DNA from: Planctomycetaceae bacterium
GTDB taxonomy: Bacteria; Planctomycetota; Planctomycetia; Pirellulales; Pirellulaceae
Reading direction: 5' to 3'
Length of the DNA: 64,000 nucleotides
Assembly: GCA_020638995.1 (NCBI GenBank)
Contig: JACKHM010000001.1
Location: 2,480,001 to 2,544,000 of the forward strand
A model generated the notes under the pieces. It was not told the origin of the DNA, did not search any database, and was given only the letters and a program-made list of their open reading frames with translations. Below, in pieces: positions 1 to 9,094 of this stretch. The position numbers were made by a program, and so were the translations under genes. Every line of letters begins with the position of its first letter. Positions within the stretch are counted from its first letter, which is position 1.

Positions 1-624
1 CGTGCGAGCGTAAACCGCGGGCGGATAAATCAATGCCGTCGAAACGCCGATAGCGCCCGATTCCATGGCTTCGCGCACGTGCTCGCGCATTTGGTCGAGT
101 TCCTCGTCGCTGGGCCGCCGGTCGATATCCCCCAAGACCAGGCGTCGGACTTGAGTGTGTCCCACGGTCTGCACGACATTTACCGGCAAGCCTTTCAACT
201 CGATGAGCTGAAAATACTCGGCCATCGTCGTCCAGCCGCGAGCAGCACCCTCTTCGACGCTCAACGGCGCCGCCGAAGCTCCTTCGCCGGCATTGATCGT
301 TGTGATACCTTGCGTCAAAAGATTGATGGCCGTTTTCGGATCATCCAGCATTGGAGTCGCTGTCTGGCCCATCATGTCAATGAACCCCGGTGCCACGATC
401 AGGCCGCTGGCATCGATCACCTTCGCAGCACGTTCGGCGGCGATATGTCCGATCTTGGCGATCTTTCCATCTCGAATCCCAACGTCCGCGACGTACCAGG
501 GAGATCCCGTACCATCGACTACGCGACCACTGCGAAGTACGAGATCGAAGCTGGGCTCGTTGGCCACGGTCGCAGTAACAACCAGCAGACTTATGGCGAC
601 GAAGTGAACAATGGATCGAATCAT
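1..624 (-). CDS. Amidohydrolase of the N-acyl-D-amino-acid deacylase type, N-terminal part (cut by left edge)
   Basis: The reverse strand is open from an ATG at 624 to the window edge (208 residues, incomplete). An N-terminal hydrophobic stretch (residues 1-20, ending near VTATVA) looks like a signal peptide, so the enzyme is probably exported. Residues 26-56 (VLRSGRVVDGTG...IRDGKIAKIG) are the beta-sandwich entry typical of metal-dependent amidohydrolases. APGFIDMMGQ follows, where many relatives have PGFIDxHxH; D-aminoacylase-like members with a MxGQ variant are known to me from this family. The active-site half lies outside the window, so substrate cannot be judged. No partner gene is visible on the left. 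Confidence 0.85.
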   Translation of the reverse strand, partial: MIRSIVHFVAISLLVVTATVANEPSFDLVLRSGRVVDGTGSPWYVADVGIRDGKIAKIGHIAAERAAKVIDASGLIVAPGFIDMMGQTATPMLDDPKTAINLLTQGITTINAGEGASAAPLSVEEGAARGWTTMAEYFQLIELKGLPVNVVQTVGHTQVRRLVLGDIDRRPSDEELDQMREHVREAMESGAIGVSTALIYPPAVYART

Positions 625-787
625 GGAGATACTCGTTTCAGCTCGGTCAATAAAACGGTGTGGGTGGTGCGGCCGTCGAGATGAATCCCGTTGATGACGC
701 AGGATGGAAGTGGACATCGCAAATTATGCGTGATAGCGTGTGGACTTGCCACTCAGGCCTAGAACTTTGGAGTTTAGGAGACTCGCC

Positions 788-1906
788 ATGCGTTCCATAC
801 GAATCGTCGCAGTGTTCATTGTGTTTGTGTTTGCAATATCCGTGCTTCACGCGGGTGCTGTAATCTCGGAATCCGCGAAAGGCGATCCCGGGATCAAGTC
901 GATCAACGTGCTGAGCTTTGCGCCAGATGGAGTGCTGCTAATCGGAGACGGCGCAGGTTCGCAAATCTTGGCAATAGAGACCGGTGACGTATCGGCCGAG
1001 CCAAGGTTGAGCCAGATGATCGAAGGCATCGACGCGAAGCTGGCGGCCCGTATAGGGGCGAAAGCGGATGGGATCGAGATCATCGATGTGGCTGTGAATC
1101 CAGCGTCCGGAACGCCCTACTTTGCAATTCGAAAGCAAGACGACAAACGCAACCTGATCCTCACCATTGATGGCCAGAGCGAAATCCACGAGTTTGAATT
1201 GACCGATGTGTCCTACGCGCGCATCCAGCTCCGAGTCGGAGAAGACAGGATCGGCAGCATTACGGATGTGGCATGGGCCGACACGCAAATCGTCGCCGCA
1301 GGTCGCAGCAACGAAACTTTCGCCTCGAAGATCTTCAGCATTGATGTGCCATTGAAGAACGACGCGGTCGGGAATGTGAACAGCGCCGAGACCTATCACG
1401 TCTCACATCGCCGTTGGGAGACAAAGGCTCCGATGAGCGTGCTGATTCCTATTAAAGAAAACGACAGATCGTACGTTGTCGGTGCGTTTAGTTGCACGCC
1501 GATCGTCAAGTACCCACTCGACTCGTTGCAACCAGGCGCTCACGTGAAAGGTTCAAGCATGATTGAGCTGGGGTCGGGCAACCGTCCGATCGATATGTTT
1601 GTTTACGAGAAGGGAGGCAAGTCCTACGTGCTTTCTAACACGTTCCGATTCCATCACGAACGAAAGCCGTTTGGACCTAGTCCCTACTGGACGGTGAAGT
1701 TCGAGCAAGAGTTATTGAGCGAAGGCGATGCGGTGAATGAAAACGCCATCTTGCGATTGAAGGGTTCTGCGCCGGCAACCGACAAGATCGAGATGGTCGA
1801 AGCCTTCCACGGCGTGATGCAGATGGACAAGCTTGACGAAACTCATGCCTTGGTGTTGCGACAAGTCGAGGAAGGCGTTCGTCTTGAAGTTCTTCCCTTG
1901 CCCTAG
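788..1906 (+). CDS. Secreted protein of unknown function, first gene of a three-gene set
   Basis: I place the start at the ATG at 788, not at the upstream ATG at 740, because it has AGGAG about 8 bases upstream and begins a clear signal peptide (MRSIRIVAVFIVFVFAISVLHAG). The mature part is about 350 residues, with phrases such as SFAPDGVLLIGDG that suggest a beta-propeller-like repeat, but no family is recognised. It is followed after 18 bases by another secreted protein and then by a Tat substrate, so the three probably act together outside the cytoplasm. Function is unknown. Confidence 0.75.
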   Translation: MRSIRIVAVFIVFVFAISVLHAGAVISESAKGDPGIKSINVLSFAPDGVLLIGDGAGSQILAIETGDVSAEPRLSQMIEGIDAKLAARIGAKADGIEIIDVAVNPASGTPYFAIRKQDDKRNLILTIDGQSEIHEFELTDVSYARIQLRVGEDRIGSITDVAWADTQIVAAGRSNETFASKIFSIDVPLKNDAVGNVNSAETYHVSHRRWETKAPMSVLIPIKENDRSYVVGAFSCTPIVKYPLDSLQPGAHVKGSSMIELGSGNRPIDMFVYEKGGKSYVLSNTFRFHHERKPFGPSPYWTVKFEQELLSEGDAVNENAILRLKGSAPATDKIEMVEAFHGVMQMDKLDETHALVLRQVEEGVRLEVLPLP

Positions 1907-1924
1907 TGCGGACAGTCGCGTGCT

Positions 1925-3043
1925 ATGCTTCTTTCGATTGGTGTCTTGTGCATTCTGACGGTCGCCGCGGGTTCGCCGATTCGCATTGAGTCGTCGGACG
2001 CCGGTCGCGTCGTGACCGTTATCGCCGATCTCGATCCGAGCTTCCCGCCGCCACTGTCGTCGAAGCTTACAAGCAGGCAGGGCGAAGGTGTCCTGACCTT
2101 TCGCCTGATTGGAAACGACGGTGGGTTGGGTGCCCCGATCATCGGCGATTATCGTCAGATCGGCTCTCAACTGCGCTTTCAGCCGCGTTATCGACTGGTG
2201 CCAGAATGCGCGTACCGTGCCACGCTTTACAGCGTTCGCCCGATCGTGAACCTGGACTATCACGTTCCGAAACTTTCGAGGAGCGAGGCTGCTGTCGTCG
2301 AGAACGTGTTTCCCAGCGCTGGCGTTTTGCCGGCGAATCACTTGAAGTTCTACATTCACTTCTCGCAGCCAATGCGCGAAACTCGCGTCATTTTTGACCG
2401 CATACATCTGCTGAATGAGGATGGCAGCGAGATTCCCGATCCCTGGCGTCGAACCGAACTTTGGACAGAAGACCTTCGCCGTTTGACGCTGTGGATTCAT
2501 CCGGGGCGAGTCAAGACAGGCGTGAATCTGCGCGAAGAACTCGGTCCCGTGCTGGAGCCCAACCGGCGCTATACACTCGTGATCGACGCGGCGATGCAAG
2601 ATGCGAGCGGAAAGCCGCTAGGTCGCCGCTTTGTCAAGCAATTCGAAACGAAAGCTGCCGATCGCGACCGTCCATTGCCCGACCGATGGCAACTGATTCC
2701 GCCAACGGTTTCGACTCGGCAAGCCGTTCGATTGGCGTTTAATGAACCGTTGGACCGCGCTTTGTCGGAACGATTTATCAGAATTGAAAGTTCGCAAGGC
2801 GAGCAGCTAGCTGGTCGGGTTGTCGTTGGTAAGGACGAAGCCGAATGGTCGTTCATTCCGGAATCCGCTTGGCTTGAGCGCGACTATCAAGTGGTCGTCA
2901 ATCCACTCCTGGAGGACCTGGCCGGCAACACGCCGGAACGAGTATTCGATACGGATCTGAATGCCCCGCCTGCACCGGCGCCTGTCTTGATCTTGCCGTT
3001 CCAAGCACGCCTTGCGCTAGAAAGCGAAGAGGAGCGACCATGA
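1925..3043 (+). CDS. Secreted protein with Ig-like (Big_5/SbsA-like) segments
   Basis: This is a 372-residue protein whose N-terminus (MLLSIGVLCILTVAAGS) resembles a short signal peptide. Two segments have the pattern of bacterial Ig-like Big_5 domains: VFPSAGVLPANHLKFYIHFSQPM near residue 130, and a second near residue 265 (TVSTRQAVRLAFNEPLD) ending in YQVVVNPLLEDLAGN. Such domains are usually structural or adhesive. Its stop codon overlaps the start of the next gene (ATGA at 3040-3043), which indicates translational coupling. The ribosome-binding site is weak, and coupling to the preceding gene 18 bases upstream is likely. Exact role unknown. Confidence 0.75.
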   Translation: MLLSIGVLCILTVAAGSPIRIESSDAGRVVTVIADLDPSFPPPLSSKLTSRQGEGVLTFRLIGNDGGLGAPIIGDYRQIGSQLRFQPRYRLVPECAYRATLYSVRPIVNLDYHVPKLSRSEAAVVENVFPSAGVLPANHLKFYIHFSQPMRETRVIFDRIHLLNEDGSEIPDPWRRTELWTEDLRRLTLWIHPGRVKTGVNLREELGPVLEPNRRYTLVIDAAMQDASGKPLGRRFVKQFETKAADRDRPLPDRWQLIPPTVSTRQAVRLAFNEPLDRALSERFIRIESSQGEQLAGRVVVGKDEAEWSFIPESAWLERDYQVVVNPLLEDLAGNTPERVFDTDLNAPPAPAPVLILPFQARLALESEEERP

Positions 3044-4656
3044 CATTTTCGCGGCGTGATTTCCTGACCGGCATAATAATGGGCGGGAGCGTTTGGCGTA
3101 CCAGTTCGTTGGGCAACGGAGGGCTGATCGCGGACGAAGCGACTTCGCTGTCTGCCAGACGACGGGCAGCCGCTCACAGATCGCGCCGCATCATCTTTAA
3201 CAACGACGGCGACGACATCTGGGCCGCGGGCGCGGACACCACCGAACGGTTTCTGGCCACTCGGCACTCGCCGCTCGTCGGGACGCAGGTCGACAGCATT
3301 CATTACTGCACGACGCAATCATTCAATTACTTTACGCACCAGACGAACGTCGCCGAGGTCTTTACCTCGAAGGGCGGCCAATTCGCCAACAACAATCTGG
3401 CGAAGTTCCTCGAACAGAACACGGATGGGTTGCGGATGTCGTCTCAGTTCGCTCACAAACATGGCATGGAGAGCATCTGGACATTGCGGATGAACGACAT
3501 TCACGACGCCTGGACACCGGAGCTTCGGCCTCGCTGGAAGCAAGATGACCCAACTCGCATCATGTCGACGATCGAAGCGACCAAGGACTTCGAGGATCGG
3601 CGACGACTGTGGAGTTTGGTTGACTTCGAGCATCCGGATGTCGAACCGCGGCTCTGCGCGATCATCGAAGAAGTGCTCGTCAATTATGAGATCGATGGTG
3701 TGGAGCTCGATTTTCTCAGGGCACCGTTCTACTTTCGCAGCACCTACGAGGGACACCCGGCAACTGATCGACAGATCTCCGTCCTGACGAAGTTGGTCCG
3801 GGCGATCCGCAAGATTGTGCTTCGAGAAAGCGATCGACAGAACAGACCGCTTCTGTTGAAAGTACGAATTCCGTCGACGCCCCAGCTTTGCCGCAAGATC
3901 GGCATCGATATCGCCGCGTGGCTGCAGGAACAGTTGGTCGACGCAATCGCACTCGGCGGCGGCTACGTCACGTTCGACTTGCCGATCAAACAGCTTGCCG
4001 ATCTGGCACACAACCACGACGTGCCCGTTTATCCTTGCCTCAGTCAGTCAGGATTGCTGTACCGCCCGCCTCGCGGCACGAGCAACATGCAGCCTCCCGA
4101 AGCGTGGTTTGGCGCGGCGAGCCAACTGTGGAGCGGTGGGGCCGAGGGCATCTATACGTTCAATCTGTTCCCTGGTCCGGGCAGCGAAGCGGATCGTGAC
4201 TACGCCCGGTCCGTACTCAACGTGATTGGTTCGAGCGAGCGGCTGACGGAGGCACCAATCATGTACGCGATCTCCGACGCTGGCACCTGGATGCCGACTC
4301 ACTATTGGGCCAAGGACGCGGCGGATTTCGCGAAGGCACTGCCTTTACCATTGACCGCGCACGAGTATGTACAAACGTCGATGCTCGTGCCGGAAGACCT
4401 GCGCGGCGCAGGGTTTGACGTGACTGCGGAATTGCGAGTCGATTTCACCGGCCTCGCTGCTGAAAGCACGCCCGAGATTCTGTTTGGTTCGGCCAACTTT
4501 GGGCCGACTGCTGGTGGAGAGCGATTCGCCGACGTCCATCGATACGTTTGCGCGGTGCCGCTACAGTCGATCAGCCAAGGCCCGAATCGTGTGATGGTCA
4601 AGGTGAAGGAGAGTGGAGCGGCGCTGGTCGGCGCCGAACTGTGGATACAACGCTAA
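3040..4656 (+). CDS. Tat-exported protein, probable glycoside-hydrolase-like TIM barrel
   Basis: The 538-residue product begins MTFSRRDFLTG, a twin-arginine signal, so it is exported folded. Residues around 45-330 contain motifs of a TIM-barrel sugar-acting fold: SIWTLRMNDIHDAW, then DGVELDFLRAPF near residue 227 with acidic residues after a beta strand, as in GH10/GHL-type barrels. The C-terminal 120 residues look like a separate beta domain. The start overlaps the preceding stop by 4 bases. No precise enzyme activity can be named. A planctomycete-type polysaccharide-degradation role is an inference from fold and neighbours. Confidence 0.7.
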   Translation: MTFSRRDFLTGIIMGGSVWRTSSLGNGGLIADEATSLSARRRAAAHRSRRIIFNNDGDDIWAAGADTTERFLATRHSPLVGTQVDSIHYCTTQSFNYFTHQTNVAEVFTSKGGQFANNNLAKFLEQNTDGLRMSSQFAHKHGMESIWTLRMNDIHDAWTPELRPRWKQDDPTRIMSTIEATKDFEDRRRLWSLVDFEHPDVEPRLCAIIEEVLVNYEIDGVELDFLRAPFYFRSTYEGHPATDRQISVLTKLVRAIRKIVLRESDRQNRPLLLKVRIPSTPQLCRKIGIDIAAWLQEQLVDAIALGGGYVTFDLPIKQLADLAHNHDVPVYPCLSQSGLLYRPPRGTSNMQPPEAWFGAASQLWSGGAEGIYTFNLFPGPGSEADRDYARSVLNVIGSSERLTEAPIMYAISDAGTWMPTHYWAKDAADFAKALPLPLTAHEYVQTSMLVPEDLRGAGFDVTAELRVDFTGLAAESTPEILFGSANFGPTAGGERFADVHRYVCAVPLQSISQGPNRVMVKVKESGAALVGAELWIQR

Positions 4657-4662
4657 TGCGCC

Positions 4663-5955
4663 TCACAACTTGAAACATTTCATGTTGCCATCGCGATCTT
4701 TGCAGAAGAGCCTTCCGTCGGCGAGCACGAGGTGAGGCCACGCATCGTTGGTGAAAATCCGATTCTTGCGCGCCAGTTCCTTGAAAGCGGTAGGTTCACG
4801 ATTCGCAGATTCGACGAGGACAAGTTCGCCTCGGTCTGCCCAAACGATGAGCCGATCATCGGCGGTCGCCAGCAGCGATGCCGTGTCGCCGAAGCGTCCG
4901 CCCCGCCAAATCGGCTTGCCTGTGGCAAAGTCCAAGCAGTACACGCCCCGCCAGCACCAATACACGAACCCTTTGTGCACGACCGGCGAACAGACTCCAG
5001 ATGCATAGGGTTGCTTCCAGGCGAGTTGAGCCCCGCCGCGTGTGATGTCGACTTTGCAGATCGAATATTGATTGTACTCCGAGGTAATGACGACCGAACT
5101 ACCAATAACCGCGGGCGTCGCAATGCTGTTCGCGAAATCGGTGACCCAAGGGAATTCCGCCAATGTTTCGCCTTCGTGTCCTTGGTCCAGTCGGGAGACG
5201 AGCAAGTTGCGAATCGTCATCACCGCCACGCAGGGTATGCCTTCGACCGTGATCGGCACGAGTCCACCGGTGTGCCCGGCGGGATCTTTGGATTGCGAAG
5301 CCCACACTTGCTTGCCGGTTCGTTTCGAGAAGGCGATCAAGTTGCCGGTGTCGTCGCCCACTTCGGCGATGATCCAGTCGCCATGTACCAGCGGCGAGGC
5401 AGTGTATCCGTAGTCGCGCAGTCGGCGGCTGCCAACGAGCGGGCGTTGTGGAACATCGAACTGATCGTAGAAGTTGAGTCCCCAGACGCGTCTTCCATCG
5501 CTGCTGGTATCCCAGCAATTCAGATGGCCGTCTGTGCTGAGCGTGAACAGGTAACCCGTGTCGCGATCAAAGACTGGCGTGACGGAAGGGCCAGAGTACA
5601 ATCCTTGATCGCCTTCACTCTGGCGGCCGTACATCGGGCAATCGTACGACTGTTCCCATAACGCTTGCCCCGTGGCTGCGGTGAAGCAGCGCACGTAGTC
5701 TCGTCCGTTCTCCCAACCGATTGTATAAAGCCGACCATCCGCCACGATGGGAGCGCTGCCTCCTGCGCCGACCTGGATCGTCCACGCGGCATCACCCACC
5801 GGCCAGGACTGGCGATCCCATCCAGAATCCTCACCGCTGATGCCTCGGCGATCCGGCCCCCTCCATTGCAACCAGTCTTCCGTGTGAGCGGCGCGCAAGA
5901 AAGCCAACCCAATCACGATGAACGAGAGACATAAAGGTCTGGCTTTGACGAACAA
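4663..5955 (-). CDS. Secreted PQQ-type beta-propeller protein
   Basis: This is a 430-residue protein with an N-terminal signal (LCLSFIVIGLAFLRAAHT) followed by DWLQWRGPDRRGIS, the standard opening of planctomycete PQQ-like WD/BamB-type propellers. Repeats of the type G..Y......G...W.. occur throughout, for example ALWEQS, RTGKQVWASQS and GKPIWRGG. It lies in the periplasm or outside. The start is a TTG at 5955 with a strong GAGGAGGG box about 9 bases upstream. It converges on the Tat protein gene, leaving only 6 bases between stops. Catalytic PQQ binding is not proven; many such proteins are purely structural propellers. Confidence 0.85.
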   Translation of the reverse strand: MFVKARPLCLSFIVIGLAFLRAAHTEDWLQWRGPDRRGISGEDSGWDRQSWPVGDAAWTIQVGAGGSAPIVADGRLYTIGWENGRDYVRCFTAATGQALWEQSYDCPMYGRQSEGDQGLYSGPSVTPVFDRDTGYLFTLSTDGHLNCWDTSSDGRRVWGLNFYDQFDVPQRPLVGSRRLRDYGYTASPLVHGDWIIAEVGDDTGNLIAFSKRTGKQVWASQSKDPAGHTGGLVPITVEGIPCVAVMTIRNLLVSRLDQGHEGETLAEFPWVTDFANSIATPAVIGSSVVITSEYNQYSICKVDITRGGAQLAWKQPYASGVCSPVVHKGFVYWCWRGVYCLDFATGKPIWRGGRFGDTASLLATADDRLIVWADRGELVLVESANREPTAFKELARKNRIFTNDAWPHLVLADGRLFCKDRDGNMKCFKL

Positions 5956-6147
5956 AGTGAATTCCCTCCTCGACAGTTACCCGCAGGTTCGGTGTCCACT
6001 GCTGAGCCGACATTCTATTCCAAGGACGGTCAGCAATCTGCAAGGACCTCAAAAGCTGGCGACGGCGCGAAAGACAGTTTAGAATCTCGAACGACAAATG
6101 TCGCTCGCCATCTGCCTCGCCCCAGCATGCACCTTCAGGAGCCCCGA

Positions 6148-9018
6148 ATGAGACTTTCTGCTTTTATCTTGGGTGCCTGGATGATCCTCTTGCTCCCGGT
6201 GCTTCATTGTCTTGGCGAAGCGCCTCGCGCGGTGTGGACGACGTCACGCGTCCGGGGCGCGCCTTATCCGCCCGCACCGTACGCGATTCAGCCGGCGTTC
6301 CCGCACGTCCACTTCAGGAATCCTACGTGTATCGAAGAAATTCCTGGTGCGGATCGATTGCTCATCACCGAGATCGGCGGCAAGATCTTTGGCCTGCTCA
6401 AGAACCCCGATGTGCATGAGGCCGACCTCATCATCGACTTGGCCGAATCGGCGGGAGACGGTGTGCGAGTCCTGGATGCGGACTTTCATCCGCAGTTTCG
6501 GCAGAGCGGACAGATCTTTATTTGTTACGTGCATCCGGACGACGGAGGCCTGACGCGCGTATCGCGCTTCGCAATGCTTGGCGCACCCATCCCGCGTATT
6601 GATCCCGCGAGCGAACAGGTGGTACTCACTTGGCCTAGCGGAGGTCACAACGGTGGTTGTCTCGAATTCGGCAAGGACGGCTACCTTTACATTTCGACAG
6701 GCGACGGATCGGGTCCGAATCCTCCTGATGGTTTGACGACCGGTCAGGACGTTACGGACTTGCTGGGAGCCGTGTTGCGCATCGATGTTGATCAGACCGC
6801 TGGTGATCACGCCTATGCCATTCCCGCTGACAACCCCTTCGTCAGACTTGAAGATGCACGTCCAGAAGTCTGGGCTTACGGTCTTCGCAATCCATTTAAG
6901 ATTGGAATTGATCTAGTGACGGGAGACGTGTTCGCGGCCGACAACGGTTGGGAGACGTGGGAGATGGTGCATAAACTCGTGCGGGGCGGAAACTGTGGTT
7001 GGCCGGTGATGGAAGCCCGCGCTTTATTACGAACCGAGGTAGCCGTTGGTCCGACTCCAATTATTCCTCCGATCAAAGACCACTCGCACACAGAAGCTAA
7101 CTCCGTGATCGGGGGTCCAGTGTATCGTGGCCGAAAGCTCCCGGGTCTCGTCGGCTCATTCATCTATGGCGATTATATCACGGGAACGATTTGGGCTTTG
7201 CGGGACGAGGGCGATGGAACCTACTTCCATCAAACGCTGATCGACACCGATCAGCGCATCACCAGCTTTACCGAAGGTAGCAACGGCGAGTTGTATGTGC
7301 TTGATTACGATTACACGGGACAGATCTACGAACTAGTACCGTCGGATCTACCCGACACATCGGCTGAATTTCCAAAACGCTTGAGCGAAACGGGCCTATT
7401 CACATCGACAGAGCGACTACAGCCTGCGCCGGGCGTCATCTCGTATGAGGTGCGTGTTCCGCGTTGGACGGACGGAGCGTATGCTCAGCGTTGGATCGCG
7501 ATACCAGACGACGGCGTGGTCCATCTGGCTTCCGGCGGCGAATCGCCGGTGTACCCGGAGGGCACCGTGTTGGTAAAGCAATTGAACCTGAAAAGTGGCG
7601 AGAACGAAATTCGCCTGGAGACGCAGTTGCTTCACTTCGAGCACGGCACGTGGCGGCCCTACAGCTACTTGTGGAACGAAGAAGGAACGGACGCAACACT
7701 TGTGGATTCGATTGGTGCCGACCGCCCAATTCACGTTACTGACTCCGGTGGCGAAGTGCAGGAGCGCACTTGGCACGTGAGCGCCTCGAACGAGTGCAAG
7801 TTGTGCCATAACGCTGGCTCGAATTCTGTCCTTGGGTTCGTACCGAATCAGTTGGAAGATCAGCTCTCGGCGCTGACCACCGTCAAAATTCTTGGCGAGC
7901 TGCCGGAAGTGCCCGCTGCACTCCGTCTCGTCGATCCGCACGACGAAACGCGGTCCCTGGATGATCGAGCCCGATCGTATTTGCACGCCAATTGCAGCAT
8001 GTGTCATCATCCGGGCGGCAACGCGATCGTGTCGTTTTATTTGCGCAGGGATTTGCCCTTTGATCAGCTGAACACAAACAAAGGGACCGGCATCGGGACC
8101 TTTGGAATGCAGAACGCGAAACTCATCGTGCCTGGGGATCCTTATCGTTCCGTCCTGATGTACCGGATGTCGAAGCTAGGTTATGCCAGGATGCCCTACA
8201 TCGGCTCGCAAGTCGTCGACAGTGCGGGTGTCGCGCTGGTGTCAAAGTGGATTCGTTCCCTTGACGACCAGCCGTCGGCGGGCGTTTCGCCCCCGATTGC
8301 CTCTAATTCGGCGGAGTCCAAAGCGCTGGAAAATCTTGCCGATGCAGGCAGCAGCGAACATGAAGCCGCGATCCGCACGCTTGTACAATCGACAGAGGGA
8401 GCGCTCTCGCTATTGGCTCGATTGCATGGCGGCGAACTTGTTGAGCGAGACCAACTCGTGGCGATCGCCCTCGGCAATGAAGTGCCAGACACAAATGTGC
8501 GAGGTCTGTTCGAGACGTTTCTTCCTGAGTCGCAGCGCCGCGCGCGGCTAGGGCCGAACATTGACCCCGAACTGATCCTTAAGCAGAGCGGTGATGCGGC
8601 CCGCGGTAAACTGATTTTTTTCAGCGATGGCGCTCGTTGCAAAGCGTGTCACGACGTTAGCGATCCCAACCAGTCATTGGGCACGACGTTGGTCGAAATC
8701 AATAAAAAGTACAAACAACGGGGCGAGTTGCTTCAGCATGTCCTGAGGCCTTCGCTCAAGATTGACGAGCCAATGGCCGCCTATCGTTTGCTAACAAGAC
8801 ACGGCCAAGTCTTTGTAGGCTTGCTCGTCGAGAAGTCAGACGAGGCGGTTGTGCTCAAAACGGCTGAACGCAAGCTCATTCGCGTTCCGGGTGCGGAAAT
8901 CGAGGAGCTTCAAAAGAGTCTCAGCTCGTTGATGCCGGATCGAATCCTTAGCGACTTGACGGCACAGGAAGCAGCCGACCTGATCGAGTACATTCGATCC
9001 GTAGGTGTTGCCGAGTAA
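6148..9018 (+). CDS. Secreted PQQ/GSDH-type sugar dehydrogenase fused to c-type haem domains
   Basis: The product has 956 residues. I choose the ATG at 6148, which has AGGAG about 8 bases upstream and starts a signal peptide (MRLSAFILGAWMILLLPVLH); an in-frame ATG at 5992 lacks these. Residues about 40-410 are a glucose/sorbosone dehydrogenase-like propeller (GGPVYRGRKLPGLVGSFIYG). Three CXXCH haem motifs follow near residues 550 (CKLCH), 616 (CSMCH) and 831 (CKACH). The last begins the PVC-type cytochrome segment with LRPSLKID..M. The likely reaction is periplasmic sugar oxidation with electron transfer through the attached haems. Substrate unknown. Confidence 0.85.
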   Translation: MRLSAFILGAWMILLLPVLHCLGEAPRAVWTTSRVRGAPYPPAPYAIQPAFPHVHFRNPTCIEEIPGADRLLITEIGGKIFGLLKNPDVHEADLIIDLAESAGDGVRVLDADFHPQFRQSGQIFICYVHPDDGGLTRVSRFAMLGAPIPRIDPASEQVVLTWPSGGHNGGCLEFGKDGYLYISTGDGSGPNPPDGLTTGQDVTDLLGAVLRIDVDQTAGDHAYAIPADNPFVRLEDARPEVWAYGLRNPFKIGIDLVTGDVFAADNGWETWEMVHKLVRGGNCGWPVMEARALLRTEVAVGPTPIIPPIKDHSHTEANSVIGGPVYRGRKLPGLVGSFIYGDYITGTIWALRDEGDGTYFHQTLIDTDQRITSFTEGSNGELYVLDYDYTGQIYELVPSDLPDTSAEFPKRLSETGLFTSTERLQPAPGVISYEVRVPRWTDGAYAQRWIAIPDDGVVHLASGGESPVYPEGTVLVKQLNLKSGENEIRLETQLLHFEHGTWRPYSYLWNEEGTDATLVDSIGADRPIHVTDSGGEVQERTWHVSASNECKLCHNAGSNSVLGFVPNQLEDQLSALTTVKILGELPEVPAALRLVDPHDETRSLDDRARSYLHANCSMCHHPGGNAIVSFYLRRDLPFDQLNTNKGTGIGTFGMQNAKLIVPGDPYRSVLMYRMSKLGYARMPYIGSQVVDSAGVALVSKWIRSLDDQPSAGVSPPIASNSAESKALENLADAGSSEHEAAIRTLVQSTEGALSLLARLHGGELVERDQLVAIALGNEVPDTNVRGLFETFLPESQRRARLGPNIDPELILKQSGDAARGKLIFFSDGARCKACHDVSDPNQSLGTTLVEINKKYKQRGELLQHVLRPSLKIDEPMAAYRLLTRHGQVFVGLLVEKSDEAVVLKTAERKLIRVPGAEIEELQKSLSSLMPDRILSDLTAQEAADLIEYIRSVGVAE

Positions 9019-9094
9019 ACCACGACTTCTCATAACACGACTTAGAAACTAAACGTAAACTGCATTGTTACAGAGCACCTTGAGGAATATGTCC

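Noticed and set aside
5992..6147. Upstream extension of the dehydrogenase frame to an ATG at 5992
   Set aside because: The ATG at 6148 has AGGAG and begins the signal peptide; the extension has neither.
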